Assembly: GCF_040581485.1 (NCBI RefSeq)
Contig: NC_090130.1
Span: 4,278,001 to 4,342,000 of the forward strand
DNA length: 64,000 nt
Source of the DNA: Linepithema humile
Taxonomy: Eukaryota > Arthropoda > Insecta > Hymenoptera > Formicidae
Direction: 5' to 3'
Part shown: positions 13,545-26,667 of the stretch, in pieces
Layout: each line of letters opens with the position of its first letter
Position numbering within the stretch: position 1 is the first letter of the stretch
The notes under the pieces: model-generated
What the model was told of the DNA's origin: nothing
The model's database searches: none
What the model saw: only the letters and a program-made list of their open reading frames with translations
Translations under genes and position numbers: made by a program

Positions 13545-15642
13545 TTAATTGTTCGACCATTTGATAAGATTGGCTTCTACCAATTTGCGTTTCAATTGAT
13601 ATATACATATGATGCGCTTAAATATCTTATCATAAACAACTGAAGAGGAAATTAGATGACGTAAATTGTTTTGTACAAAGACGTTTAGCTAAAACATATT
13701 AATTTTACATTTATCATTATTTAGCTTTTTTGCAAAAATTAGATAAGAATTTGTTGAAAATAATTTGTAATTATTGTGTATAATATGTAATTATTTGTAA
13801 TTATGTAAAATAATTTGTAATAAGCTTATTAAAGTGAAGATACACTGTGCGACATAATACATATATAAATAATTAAGTAAGGTTATTACTGCGATATTAA
13901 TTAGTGAATATGGTTTTTAAATTCAATTAACTTACCATGAAAAGTTGATCCAAGTTATATAGATGGTTAATAATAAAAATTAATGCTGCAATAGTACCGA
14001 CTTCTCTACAATAACAAAATAGCAAATTTATAATTAACGAAAATTTATACCGTAGAATGGTACTTTTTTGAAAAGAAAAATATCATTACTTGGGTATTAT
14101 TTTTTCAAAATTCTTTTCTATATAGTCCAATACTGCATTATCATTTACACGTTTGGCAACAATAAAGTAAAAACTATGAATGCGGTCCTTGGCTGTAAAA
14201 TATGTTTCTGACGTTAGCATATCCAAATATTGCTTGGTGATAGTAGAATTTTTTGTGCAAGCCAAAAATTCTAACAGTTTATTGTCAGATATGTGTTGCC
14301 ACGTATTCAGTATCAGGGACCACGTATTATTTTCTGCTATCGTTATGGCATTACAAATTGTCCATTCTTTTAATCCTGGTACAGACCTATTTTATGAAGC
14401 AAATGTGATATATATGTTAGAAAGATTTAGTTTGTATTAGCGTGCCTGTTAAATAATTTATCATATTTTGCACGGGATAAAAGAAAAATATTATTTTGAA
14501 AACATTTTGATTTAAAAAATTTACCAAGACAAATCAGACCAAGACTGATTTGCAAACTTCATATTAAGAACTTGTAATAGCAATTTTTTGATGGCTTCTG
14601 CTTGACATGTGGTGACATTGAGAACACATGCCCATCTTAGAATTTCGTGTCTTAAAATTATATTAGAATTATAAAAAGAATTGTTAGAAAGATCTTCCTG
14701 GATAGGATCATCGTATCCTATCATTTCAATAACACTATTCAACGTTTTCCTCATTTCTTCCTAAAAAAAATATAAAAATATTACATATCAGTTTATGCAC
14801 ATAGTTTATTTAGGTTTTATAAAATAAGCTTTTTTTAAAATTGATAATGTATCTCTAATGTAAGTGATATGTGTATCATATACATGTCATCTGATAATTA
14901 TATATAAAATATCAAAGTTTTATAGGAATAATCTAATCAAAATGTTGATGGAAAGAGTCTAAAACCATCTACCTTAACATTTGCCATTTCTGGAAATGGA
15001 AAAGCACACGACAAGTATTCAAAAGCTTTGAACATAGGATACCATGCCACAAAATTTGTTTCTTGCGAGAGGTAGTTCAAGAGTTTCAAAAACAAAGTAG
15101 CAGCATAATCATGTGTTTCAGCGCACGTCAAAAAGAGGCATAATTTTGAGGTTTGCACAAGATGAAACATGTCATCGATGAGTTGAGCGCGATTGAGAAC
15201 ATGTATTTTCGTATAATCCTTTGTGTTCAAGTATTCTACAATTCTCTGCCAATTTGTTACATCATAATTGACGCGGTAATATCCTGTAGAATAATAAATT
15301 TCATACATTTTTGGATGTTTTTGAATGAATTCACCAAGAAATATTTTTTAATTTTTGCACTTTTTAAACTCTGCACAATCAAAAAACAAAAATGATTTAT
15401 CGGATATTGTGCGTATTATAGAGGAGAATGCGATTTGTAGGTAATTTATTAGAATTATTTTACTATTATAATAAAATTTTTAATTAATTGAGAGCTTAAT
15501 GCATAACTGTATAAGTAATTTGATATATACGTAAATTATTTTACATAAATGATGATCAAATTATGTGAAGAATAAAATATAGTTTGCATTTTTAGCTATA
15601 AATGGAATACGCGCGCACGCACGCACACACACACACACGCGC

Positions 15643-15691
<49 letters not shown>

Positions 15692-18600
15692 CACAAGTAT
15701 AGAATACTTCATATAATATTTTATTGCATACTATTGTTTGTATAATGTATGAAATATCTTTGTTTTTTAGAAATAAATTGTAGAAATATAGCATAATGTT
15801 ATATACAAGTTTTAATTCAGAGTAAAGACAAAAATATTATAAATTTATTAATAACATACCGATTTGTTGCAAATTGAGTATTAACCAACCATCCGTATCA
15901 TTCGAATGAAAGGTTAAAGGCAAAGATGATTGGTACTCTTTTTCGTACTTGTTCACCCACATGATGTTCGTGGACGAAGTTATGTTAAAATTGATATTAT
16001 TTTGAGTCGTGTAAGTCACAGGTATCCTAATGTTTTCTATATCGATGTGAAAATCGCAGTTTAATATGTCATATTTAATTGATACGGCTGTACTTCCAGT
16101 ATCATAATCCCGGTTCACCTCCACCGTAATACAAGTGTAGTGCCACATACATTTAAGTAAGTTTTCTCTAAAATTGAATTTGTGTGCATGATGTGTTTTC
16201 TTCAAGGCGGTTTGCATAGCATTCCAGAAATCGTCAGAAGTCGCCGAGCTAAATTTACTAAGTTTGTAAAATTCAATATTATTGATAGTAAATACGGTAG
16301 AATGAATTGCATCGAGAAATACATAAAGCACTATTACTTAATTTATATAACATATATAACATATATTATATTACATCTTCTACGGAGAAAGTTATTGGTA
16401 ATTAATTAACTTTTATATTTACCACATTTAATTCTGAAGCTTTTAATAATGATACAACAGTAACTACTTACTGCGTGTTGAAATAGATGTGAACACCGTC
16501 TTCAAATATCTGCTTGGTAACCACATGTTGCAACGTGCGTAAAAAAGCAGATGCTGAAAACAATAGGTATCAACTAATAAGCAAAATGTTAGCAATGTTA
16601 ACAAATGCTAGTAGTTTGTTCAACTACTAATATTATTAATTTTTGTTATTTTGTTATTTTGTTTTGTTATTTATTTTTGTTTATATAAATTATGGTTAAA
16701 GATATACTTATTACACTGTTTATATAAATACTTAAGCACAAAACTGGTCACGTAATATTATTAATTTTTTACTTCAATTATTTTTTTTAATGAAAAATTA
16801 ATAAATAAAATTTTAAATAAATTTATTTATTGTCAACGTTTGATTATGTTATGAAATTTATGGAAAATCGTTTTGTTATATTTACCTTTGAGATAATAGG
16901 GAAAAAGGGAAAGCGAATTAATATCGGTGGGACTATTGATTTTTGCCATAAAGGGCTTATTCTTCATATGTAAGTCCAAATTGAGCAAGTCACGATTCTG
17001 GACTATGAATAAATCCATTATTTGATGATCCGGAAAAAGCTAGAAAAGAAAAGTTTTGTGTAAATATATAACTATTTAAGAAACATTTGCATTTGTCACA
17101 TGAAATGGTGCTATCACTTGCGAGAGAAGCGTTTCTTCGATCATTTCTAATAAAATTATAATAAAATTTTTTTTTAATGTAATGTGCACTTGTTTAAAGT
17201 TAAACATTAACTATTGTCGAGTTTTTGCAAAATTTTTTCGCATTTTTTAAATTTCAATTTCCGTTTTATGATTTTTTATCTTTATTCTTGAAATTTTATG
17301 AAAATTGTAAAAAGTTCATGTTTATCCTGGTTCTAAGAAAAATGTTTATAAAAATGATACCAATGCTTTCATTTCTTAATTGCGTATGAAAACAACCTTA
17401 TCGATAGCATCCATGCCAAGCAACATAGTTAAACCTTCATTTAACCACTCGTCGGACCACCAAGATGGGCTGACTAGATTACTAAACCACTGACTTGCTA
17501 CTTGTCGTGCCACTAAGTATGCCACCTCTCTGTCGCGACCAGCGGAGTCTAATGTATGATTGTAGATAACATCTGCTTCACTAAAATTATTATATAAATA
17601 ATGCGGTTATATGCTTTTGTTTTCAAAAATCTTAAATGTTATCTCATTTATTTCACGAAAGATCACGACTTTCAAAATATCAACTATCTCTAGTAGTCGC
17701 TTAGCGAACGGAATGAACAAAATTCCGTGTACTATAATTTTTATATAATGATTTCTATAATGAAAATTATTATATATTACTTGTAACAAACGAGGCCCCA
17801 ATTCTGTATGCTATTGTCTATGAGACCTGGAATTATTGCATGATCCATTTTTGGAATCATTTCTATGATCTTCCATTTCGATTTTAAGTATGTTGTGACA
17901 TTTTTGATAATCATTTTTGCAAATGTTAGATCTTTCATTATTGTTTTTCTATTACGTCTATAATGTACTGTAACATTGTTGATGATATTGTCCCTGAAAC
18001 CATTTTCGGTATATAATAAAATTCCAATGCGATACGGGGATATTGGTAAAGTAGTGTAGAAGTTGTCTATCGTCCATTCATTATCTTCTTTTTCTACTTT
18101 CTCTGTCCATTCTATCGGCATATTTGAACAACTCGCATACTCAGGATAATAAGTTACAGAAATCATAAATGTTGCTTTCATTGCTGGTTCATCCCAGCAC
18201 GGGAACACTTGTCGCGCCCCGATCCTTTGGAAATTTGTCAGAGTCATCAACCTGCCATATTTTGAAACATTTATAGTGACGAATATATGAACTATTTTTG
18301 TATGAAAGCAGCCAGTGTTTTGTGCGCTGTAGAATATACTAATTTTGTGGTTTATTAATCTAATGTGACAAATTTGAAAAAAAAGAAAGAGAAATAATTT
18401 ACATCTTACATTACAATATTATTTCTAGTTTTTACTATAAAACATATATCATTTTTTAAATCGAAAATTTTTAATCTTACTTATGATATGCTTAAGTTTT
18501 TTAGATCTAAAGTTAACATTTTTAGTAAGAAAAGCAGGTATTTTTTAATTGTTATATCAGTATATTTTATTATAATAAAGAGACGTGTAATTATATTTAG

Positions 18601-19723
18601 ATATAATATAAATTTTTGCATGCTGTTGGTAAACTATAAATAAGTTAAGTTTCTGTAAGTTTTATATGTTTTATAAAGCTTTCTTGTGATGATGATGATA
18701 ATAGTGGAAATAATTTTTAAGAAATAATGAAAAGTTATTTATATAATAATTATGTGTGTTTTAACGTTTACTCACTCTGTAAAATTTTCTTTGTTTTTGT
18801 AAGGAGTTCTAAAGAAGACATGATTGTTATCATTCCCAACTCCAGTATATTTTATCCTCAGATTATAAATCCCAGGTGACATTTCATGAACGAAATAAAA
18901 AATTATTGTGTTTTTTGCAACATCGTACGAAAAAAGTGGCAAATGAGATTCATTAAATGATCCAGTGAAGTAATCATGTATCTCTGCATCCTGTATTTGT
19001 ATTATATAATCGAGATGAAAGGTTATGTTCCACGTTGAATAAAGAATGAATAGAGTGATCCTGCAGGAACCGATGTATGAAAAAGATTGCTCCGTATATT
19101 CGATAATTGGCATCAAATGGATAAAATAGTGCAATGGTATTATGTGATTTGGTAAACGGTAATCAATTTCATCATCCTTGGTCTTCCTTCCCGGAATTTC
19201 ACTGGGAAAAAGAAGTGTTGCAACGATAAACATTAGACCACCATTTATTAACATTTTGGCGAATGCCGATCCAATTTTCGTTTCTGGTATCTGTAAAAAC
19301 GTTTCTTTGCTGAAGGATACAAGCAAAATACAGCGTAATAAAAATTATAACGTGAAATAGAAAGATTTCAGAAAATTATAATAGAATGGATAAGCAGAGA
19401 ATTTGTTACAAAATGTAAAAGAGAAAGAATAAACCGTTTCAATAGTTTTAAGAAAATAAATCTACATAAAAAGTAACATACGTCTATTGCGTTATACACG
19501 GAAAAAATTTTATATCAAAAATTACTATGTACGGCAGTAACCGCGGACCATGAAGTCGCGGACCCAAAATTTTTACTGTTTCACATGTGAAAAACTTTTT
19601 ATAATTCCTTCATGGTCCGCAGCTATTACCGTACATAGTAATTTTTGATATAAAATTTTCTCCGTGTAGATTTACGTATTCATGAACTGCACGATTTAAA
19701 AATATATCTTATGATCTTACCAT
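13545..19723 (-). CDS. M1 aminopeptidase N-like pseudoenzyme, copy 3 (complete)
   Basis: Twelve exons: 19721-19723 (ATG), 18776-19290, 17781-18251, 17397-17580, 16886-17039, 16472-16553, 15860-16257, 14973-15283, 14525-14760, 14090-14386, 13936-14005 and 13545-13625. Together they are 2802 nt, 933 residues, with all phases closing. Motifs are as in copy 2: a hydrophobic N-terminus, FPCWDEP, NSIQN for GAMEN, RQVAS for HEXXH, and NEG kept. Most of the gene is closest to copy 2. Exon 9 and the first half of exon 10, however, match copies 4 and 5, while the end of exon 10 (VNDNAVLDYIEKNFEK) is copy-2 type, which points to gene conversion. The intron between exons 7 and 8 holds a long ACGC/CA microsatellite. 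It is predicted to be secreted or membrane-anchored and peptidase-dead. Confidence 0.87.
15609..15695. repeat. ACGC/CA microsatellite
   Basis: About 85 bp of GCGC, CACA and ACGC repeats lie in intron 7 of copy 3. The matching place in copy 2 (about 8998-9018) has only a short cacatacacacaa run, so this is an expansion private to copy 3. Confidence 0.95.
19497..19666. mobile_element. MITE, second copy (intron 1 of copy 3)
   Basis: This 170-bp element has the same terminal inverted repeats and TA flanks as the one at 12815-12986 and sits at the exactly corresponding place in intron 1 of copy 3. Common position and flanks show that it was copied with the gene and was not a second insertion. Its centre is two bases shorter, with a few substitutions. 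Confidence 0.9.
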
Positions 19724-20240
19724 TTTGAAGTATCACTACAGACTAACGATAACGTTTCAGATCGATCGTCAGCAACATGTATCAAATAAACAACTTCTAA
19801 AATCGTACATAACAAATATTCAGTTAGTCAATAAATACAATCATATAGGAATATAATGATAGGAGTTAATTAAGCTTGTAGTATTTTTCCATTTAAAACG
19901 ATTTTTCTGATCAAGAATACAAACTACCAAACAATTGTGTTTTATATATTTTATTCATTTTTGGCGTCACATTTTTTTTTAATTATCATGATTTACAGTA
20001 CATTGTATAAAATCTTTTTATTTGTCAATATAATTGCTATGTATCCTATCTTGACAATTATTTTGACGGATCATATTATCGATTATATTACTAATTTCAT
20101 ATCGGACTTAATGTGTTAACATAATAAGCTGGAAATTTTAATTACAAAAATATTTATATAAGAGTAATAATATAAAGAAATACAATAGAATTTATTGCAA
20201 ATTTATACATTACAATTCTCCTATTTTATTAATTGTTCGA

Positions 20241-23200
20241 TTATTTGATAAGATTGGCTACCTTCAATTTGTCTTTCAATTTATCTATACGATGTATGCG
20301 CTTATATATCTTATGAAAAACAACTGGAGGAGAAATTAGATGATGTAAATTATTTTTTACGAAGACGGTTAGCTAAAACATATTAATTTTACATTTATTA
20401 TTATTTAGTTTTTTTGCAAATATTAGATAAGAATTTGTTGAAAATAATTTGTAATTATAAGTTTAATAAAGTGAAGATACACTGTGCGACATATATAATA
20501 ATACATATATAAATAATTAAATAAGGTTATTATTGCGAGATTAATTAGTGAATATGGTTTATAAAATCAATTAACTTACTTGGAAAAGTTGATTTAAGTT
20601 ATATAGATGATTAATAATAAATATTAATGCTGCAGTAGTACCGACTTCTCTACAATAATAAAATAGCAAATTTATAATTAACGAAAATTTATACCGTAAA
20701 ATGGTACATATTTGAAAAGAAAAATATTATTACTTGGGTATTATTTTTTCAAAATTATTTTTTATATAGTCCAATATTTCATAATCATTTACACGTTTTG
20801 CAACAATAAAGTAAAAACTATGAATGCGGTCCTTGGCTGTAAAATATGTTTCTGACGTTAGCATATCTAAATATTGCTTGGTGATAGTAGAATTTTTCGA
20901 GCAAGCCAAAAATTCTAACAGTTTATTGTCAGATATGTGTTGCCACGTATTCAGTATCAGAGACCACGTATTATTTTCTGCTATCGTTATGGCATTACAA
21001 ATTGTCCATTCTTTTAATCCTGGTACAGACCTATTTGATGAAGCAAATGTGATATATATGTTAGAAAGATTTAGTTTGTATTAGCGTGCCTGTTAAATAA
21101 TTTATCATATTTTGCACGGGATAAAAGAAAAATATTATTTTGAAAATATTTTGATTTAAAAAATTTACCAAGACAAATCAGACCAAGACTGATTTGCAAA
21201 TTTCATATTAAGAACTTGTAATAGCAATTTTTTCATGGCCTCTGCTTGACATGTGGTGACATTGAGAACACATGCCCATCTTAGAATTTCGTGTCTTAAA
21301 ATTATATTAGAATTATAAAAAGAATTGTTAGAAAGATCTTCCTGAATAGGATCATCGTATCCTATCATTTCAATAACACTATTTAACGTTTTCCCTATTT
21401 TTTCCTAAAAATAATGTAAAAATATTACATATTTGTTTAGGCATAGGTTTTATAAAGTCAGCTTTGTTAAAATTGATAATGTATCTCTAATGTAAATGAA
21501 ATGTGTATCATGTGCATGTCACCTGATAATCATATATAAAACATCAAAGTTTCATATGGAATAATTTAATAAAAATGTTGATGGAAAGAGTCTAAAACTA
21601 TCTACCTTAACATTTGCCATTTCTGGAAATGGAAAAGCATGCGACAAGTATTCAAAAGCTTTGAACATAGGATACCATGCTACAAGATTTGTTTCTTGCG
21701 AGAGGTAGCTCAAGAGTCTCAAAAACAAAGTAGCAGAATTTTTATGTATTTTAGTGCACTTCTTAGAGAAGCATACATTTGTGGTTCGCACAAAATAAAA
21801 CATATCATCGATGAGTTGAGCGCGATTGAGAACATGTATTTTCGTATATTTTTTTGTATTTAGGTATTCTACAATTCTTTGCCAATTTGTTACATCATAA
21901 TTGACGCGATAATATCCTGTAATATAATAAATTTGACAGATTTTTAGATGTTTTTGAATGGATTTACCAAGAAATATTTTTTAATTTTTGCATTCTTTAA
22001 ATTCTGCACAATCAGAAAACAAAAATGGTTTATCGGAAATTGTGTGTTATAGTGGAGAATGTAATTTGTAGATAATTTATTGAAAATGTTTTACATTTGT
22101 AATAAAATAATTAATGAATTTGGAGCTTATTTATAAGAAATTGAACTGCATAAGAAATTAGATATATGAATAAATTTTTTTACGTAAATGGTTAACAAAT
22201 TATATGAAAAATAAAATATAGTTTGAATTTTTAGTTATAAGTGGAACATACATACCGACACACACATAGATTACTCCATATAATATTTTATTGGATACTA
22301 TTGTTTGTAGAATGTATGATACATAATATCTTGGTTTTTCAGAAGTAAATACTAATATTTAGCGTAATGTTATATACAATTTTTCATACAGAGTAAAGAC
22401 AAAACGATTATAAATTTATTAATTACTTACCGATTTGTTGTAAATTGAGTATTAACCAACCATCTATATCATTCGAATGAAAGGTTAAAGGAAAAGATGT
22501 CTGGTACTCTTTATCGTACGTGTTCACCCACATGATGTTCGTGAAAGTTGTGTTAAAGTTGATATTATTTTGAGTTGTGTAAGTCACAGGTATCCTAATG
22601 TTTTCTATATGAAATGCGCAGTTTGATATGTCATATTTAACTGATACAATTATAATTCCAGTATCATAATCTCGGTTCACTTCCACTGTAATACAAGAGT
22701 AGTGCCACATACTATTAAGTAAGTTTTCTTTAAAATTTAATTTGTGTGCATGATGTGTTTTCTTTAGGGCAGTTTGCATCGCATTCCAAAAATCGTCAGA
22801 AATTGCCGAGCTAAACTTACTAAATTTGTAAAATTTAATATTATTCACAGGAAATGGTAGAATGGATTGCATCGAGAAATATATAAAACACTATTACTTA
22901 ATTTTACTATTACTTAATTTATATAACAGATATAATATATATTATATCTTTTACGGAGAAAGTTATTATTATTAATTAACTAATTATTATTAATAATTAA
23001 TTAATTTATATTTACCACATTTAATTTTGAAGCATTTAATAATGATGCTACAGTTACTACTTACTGTGTGTTGAAATAGTTGTGAACACCGGTTTGAAAT
23101 ACCTGCTCGGTAATTATATGTTGCAACGTGCGTAAAAAAGCAGATGCTGAAAACAGTATGCATCAGCTAATAAGCAAAATATTAACAATGTTAACAAATG

Positions 23201-26151
23201 TTAGTAGTTTGTTCAACTAATAATATTATTAAAATTTATTTGGTTTATTTTAAGTACGATTAAAGATATATTTATTACACCGTTTATATAAATTCTTAAA
23301 CACAAAACTGGCCATGTAATATTATTAATACACCGTTTACATAAATTTTTAAACACAAAACTGGTCACGTAATATTGTTAATTTCTTACTTGAATTATTT
23401 TCTTTTAATGCAAAGTTATTAAATAGGATTTTATATAAATTTATTTATCGATAACGTTTGATTATGTTCTGAAATTTATAGAAAACAAAAAATTGTTATA
23501 CTTACCTTTGAGATAATAGGGAAAAAGGGAAAGCGAATTAATATCAGTGGGACTATTGATTTTTGACATAAAAGGCTTTTTCTTCATATGTAAGTCCAAA
23601 TTGAGCAAGTCACGATTCTGGACTATGAATAAATCCATTATTTGATAATCCGGAAAAAGCTAGAAATGAAAATTTTTGTGTAATTATATAAATATTTAAC
23701 AAACATTTGCATTTTATTTACATGAAATGGTACTACTCGCGAAAAAAGCTTTTCTTCGATCATTTATAATAAAAATAGTAACATATTTTATTTAATGTAA
23801 TGTGCATTTGTTTAAAGCTAAACATCAAGTTTTGGCGAATTTTTGCAAAAGTTTTCTGCATTCTTTAAATTTAAACGTTTTATGATTCTTTATTTTTATA
23901 CTTAAAATTTTATGATAATTGTAAAAAGTCCATGTTTATTCTGGTTCTAAAAAAAATGTTTATAAAAATGATATTAATGCTTTTATTTCTTAATTGCGTA
24001 TGAAAACAACCTTATCGATAGCATCCATGCCAAGGAACATAGTTAAACCTTCATTTAACCACTCGTCGGCCCACCAAGATGGGCTGACCAGATTACTAAA
24101 CCACTGACTTGCTACTTGTCGTGCCGCTAAGTATGCCACCTCTCTGTCGCGACCAGCGGAGTCTAATGTATGATTGTAGATAACATCTGCTTCACTAAAA
24201 TTATTATATAAGTAATGCGGTTATATTCTTTTGTTTTCAAGAATCTTGTTATTTTATTTATTTCACGAAAGATCACGACAAAATATCAACTATCTCTAGT
24301 AATCGCGTAGCGAATGGAATGAAGGTAGTTGCATATAGTATAATTTTTGCATAATGATTTATATAATGAAAATTATTATATATTACTTGTAACAAACGAG
24401 TCCCCAATTTTGTATGCCATTGTCTATGAGACCCGGAATTATTGCATGATCCATCTTCGGAATCATTTCTATGATCTTCCATTTCGATTTTAGGTATCTT
24501 GTGATTTTTTTAATAATCATTTTTGTAAATTTTAGATCTTTTTCTATTATTTTTTTATTACGTCTATAATGTATTGTAACATTGTTGATGATATTGTCCC
24601 TGAAACCATTTTCGATGAATAATATTCCAATGCGAAACGGGGATATTGGTAAAGTAGTGTGAAAGTAGTCTGTCTTCCACGCCCAGTCATCGTCTTCGTT
24701 CACTGTCCATTTTATCGGCATATTTGAACAACTTGTATACTCAGGATTATAGGTTACAGTAATTCTAAATGTTGCTTTCATTGCTGGTTCATCCCAGCAC
24801 GGGAACACTTGTCGCGCCCCAATCCTTTGGAAATTTGTCAGAGTCATCAACCTAACATATTTTGAAACATCTAAAGTGACGAGTATATGAACTATTTTTG
24901 TATGAAAGCAGTCAGTTTTTTGTGCGTTGGAGAATACACTAATTTTATGCTTTATTAAACTTTTGTGAGAAATTTGAAAAAAAAAAAATAAAAGAGAAAT
25001 GATTGACATTTTACATTACTATATTATGACTACTTTTTACTATAAAACATTTATTACTTTTTAATTTTAAAATTTCTAGTTAATTTAACTTATGATATGC
25101 TTAAGTTTTCTAAATTTAAAGTTAATTTTTTTAGTAAAAAAAGCAGGTATCTTTAAATTGCTATATCAGTATACTTAATTATAATAAAGGGACGTGTTAT
25201 TATATTTAGATATAAAATAAATTTTTGCATGCTGTTGGTAAACTATAAATAAGTTAAGTTTTTGTAAGTTTTATATGTTTTATAAAGCTTTCTTGTGATC
25301 ATGATGATAATAGTGGAAATAATTTTTAAGAAATAATGAAAAGTTATTTATATAATAATTATGTGTGTTTTAATGTTTACTCACTGTGTAAAATTTTTTC
25401 TGTTTTTGTAACGCGTTCTAAAGAAGACATAATTGTTATCATTCGCGATTCCAGTAAATTTCATCGTCAGAACATAAATCCCAGGTGATATTTTATGGAC
25501 GAAATAAAGAATTATTGTGCTTTTTGCAGCTTCGTACGAAAAAACCGGCAAATGAGATCCAAAGAAGTAATTGTCTATCTCTGCTGTCTGTATTTGTATT
25601 ATATTATTGAGATGAAAGGTTATGTTCCACGTTGAATAAAGAATGAATAGAGTGATACTGCAGGAACCGGTGTATGAAAAAGTTTGCTGTATGTTGTTGA
25701 TAGTTGGCATCAAATGGATAGAATAGTGCAATGGTATTGTGTGATTTGGTAAACGGTAATCAGTTTCATCATCCTTGGTCATCCTTCCCGAAATTTCACC
25801 GGGAAAAAGAAGTGCCGCGAAGATAAACGTTAGACCACCGTTTATTAACATTTTGACACATGCCGCTCCAATTTTCGTTTTTAGTATCTGTGAAAACGTT
25901 TCTCTGTTGAAGGATATAAATAAAATACAGCAAAATATAAAAATTATATCGTGAAATAGAAAGATTTTAGAAAATTTTAATAGAAAGGATAAGCAGAGAG
26001 TTTTTTGTTACGAAATGTAAAAGAGAAGGAATAAACCGTTCGATAGTTTTAAGAAAATAAATTAGTTAAAATGTAACATGCGTTTGTTTCACTATAGATT
26101 AATGTATTTATGAACTGCCCGGTTTAGAAATATATCTTATGATCTTACCAT
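20241..26151 (-). CDS. M1 aminopeptidase N-like pseudoenzyme, copy 4 (complete)
   Basis: Twelve exons: 26149-26151 (ATG), 25385-25887, 24387-24851, 24011-24194, 23506-23659, 23065-23146, 22431-22819, 21606-21916, 21169-21404, 20734-21030, 20580-20649 and 20241-20309. They sum to 2763 nt, 920 residues. The HEXXH position is RQVAS, preceded by LAA instead of LVA; GAMEN is NGIQN; the NEG glutamate is present; and the SWWSD of the other copies is SWWAD here. Exon 8 has a copy 4/5-specific segment (KKCTKIHKNSATLF). The protein ends at LIK because the TGG codon of copies 2 and 3 has become TAA, removing four residues. It is the sister of copy 5 by a shared 53-bp intronic duplication and by near-identical 3' flanks. 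Confidence 0.87.
23277..23382. repeat. 53-bp tandem duplication, intron of copy 4
   Basis: Two adjacent 53-bp units, each beginning ACACCGTTTA and containing AAACACAAAACTGG, start at 23277 and 23330. Copies 2 and 3 have a single version. Confidence 0.85.
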
Positions 26152-26667
26152 TTTGAAGTATCACTACAGACTAACGATAACGTTTCAGATCGATCGTCAG
26201 AAACATGTATCAAATAAACAACTTCTAAAATCGTACATAACAAATATTCAGTTAGTCAATAAAGACAATCATATAGGAATATAATGATAGGAGTTAATTA
26301 AGCTTGTAGTATTTTTCTATTTAAAACGATTTTTCTGATCAAGAATACAAACTACCAAACAATTGTGTTTTATATATTTTATTCATTTTTGGCGTCACAT
26401 TTTTTTTTAATTATCATGATTTACAGTACATTGTATAAAATCTTTTTATTTGTCAATATAATTGCTATGTATCCTATCTTGACAATTATTTTGACGGATT
26501 ATATTATCGATTATATTACTAATTTCATATCGGATTTAATGTGTTAACATAATAAGCTGGAAATTTTATTACAAAAATATTTATATAAGAGTAATAATAT
26601 AAAGAAATACAATAGAATTTATTGCAAATTTATACATTACAATTCTCCTATTTTATTAATTGTTCGA

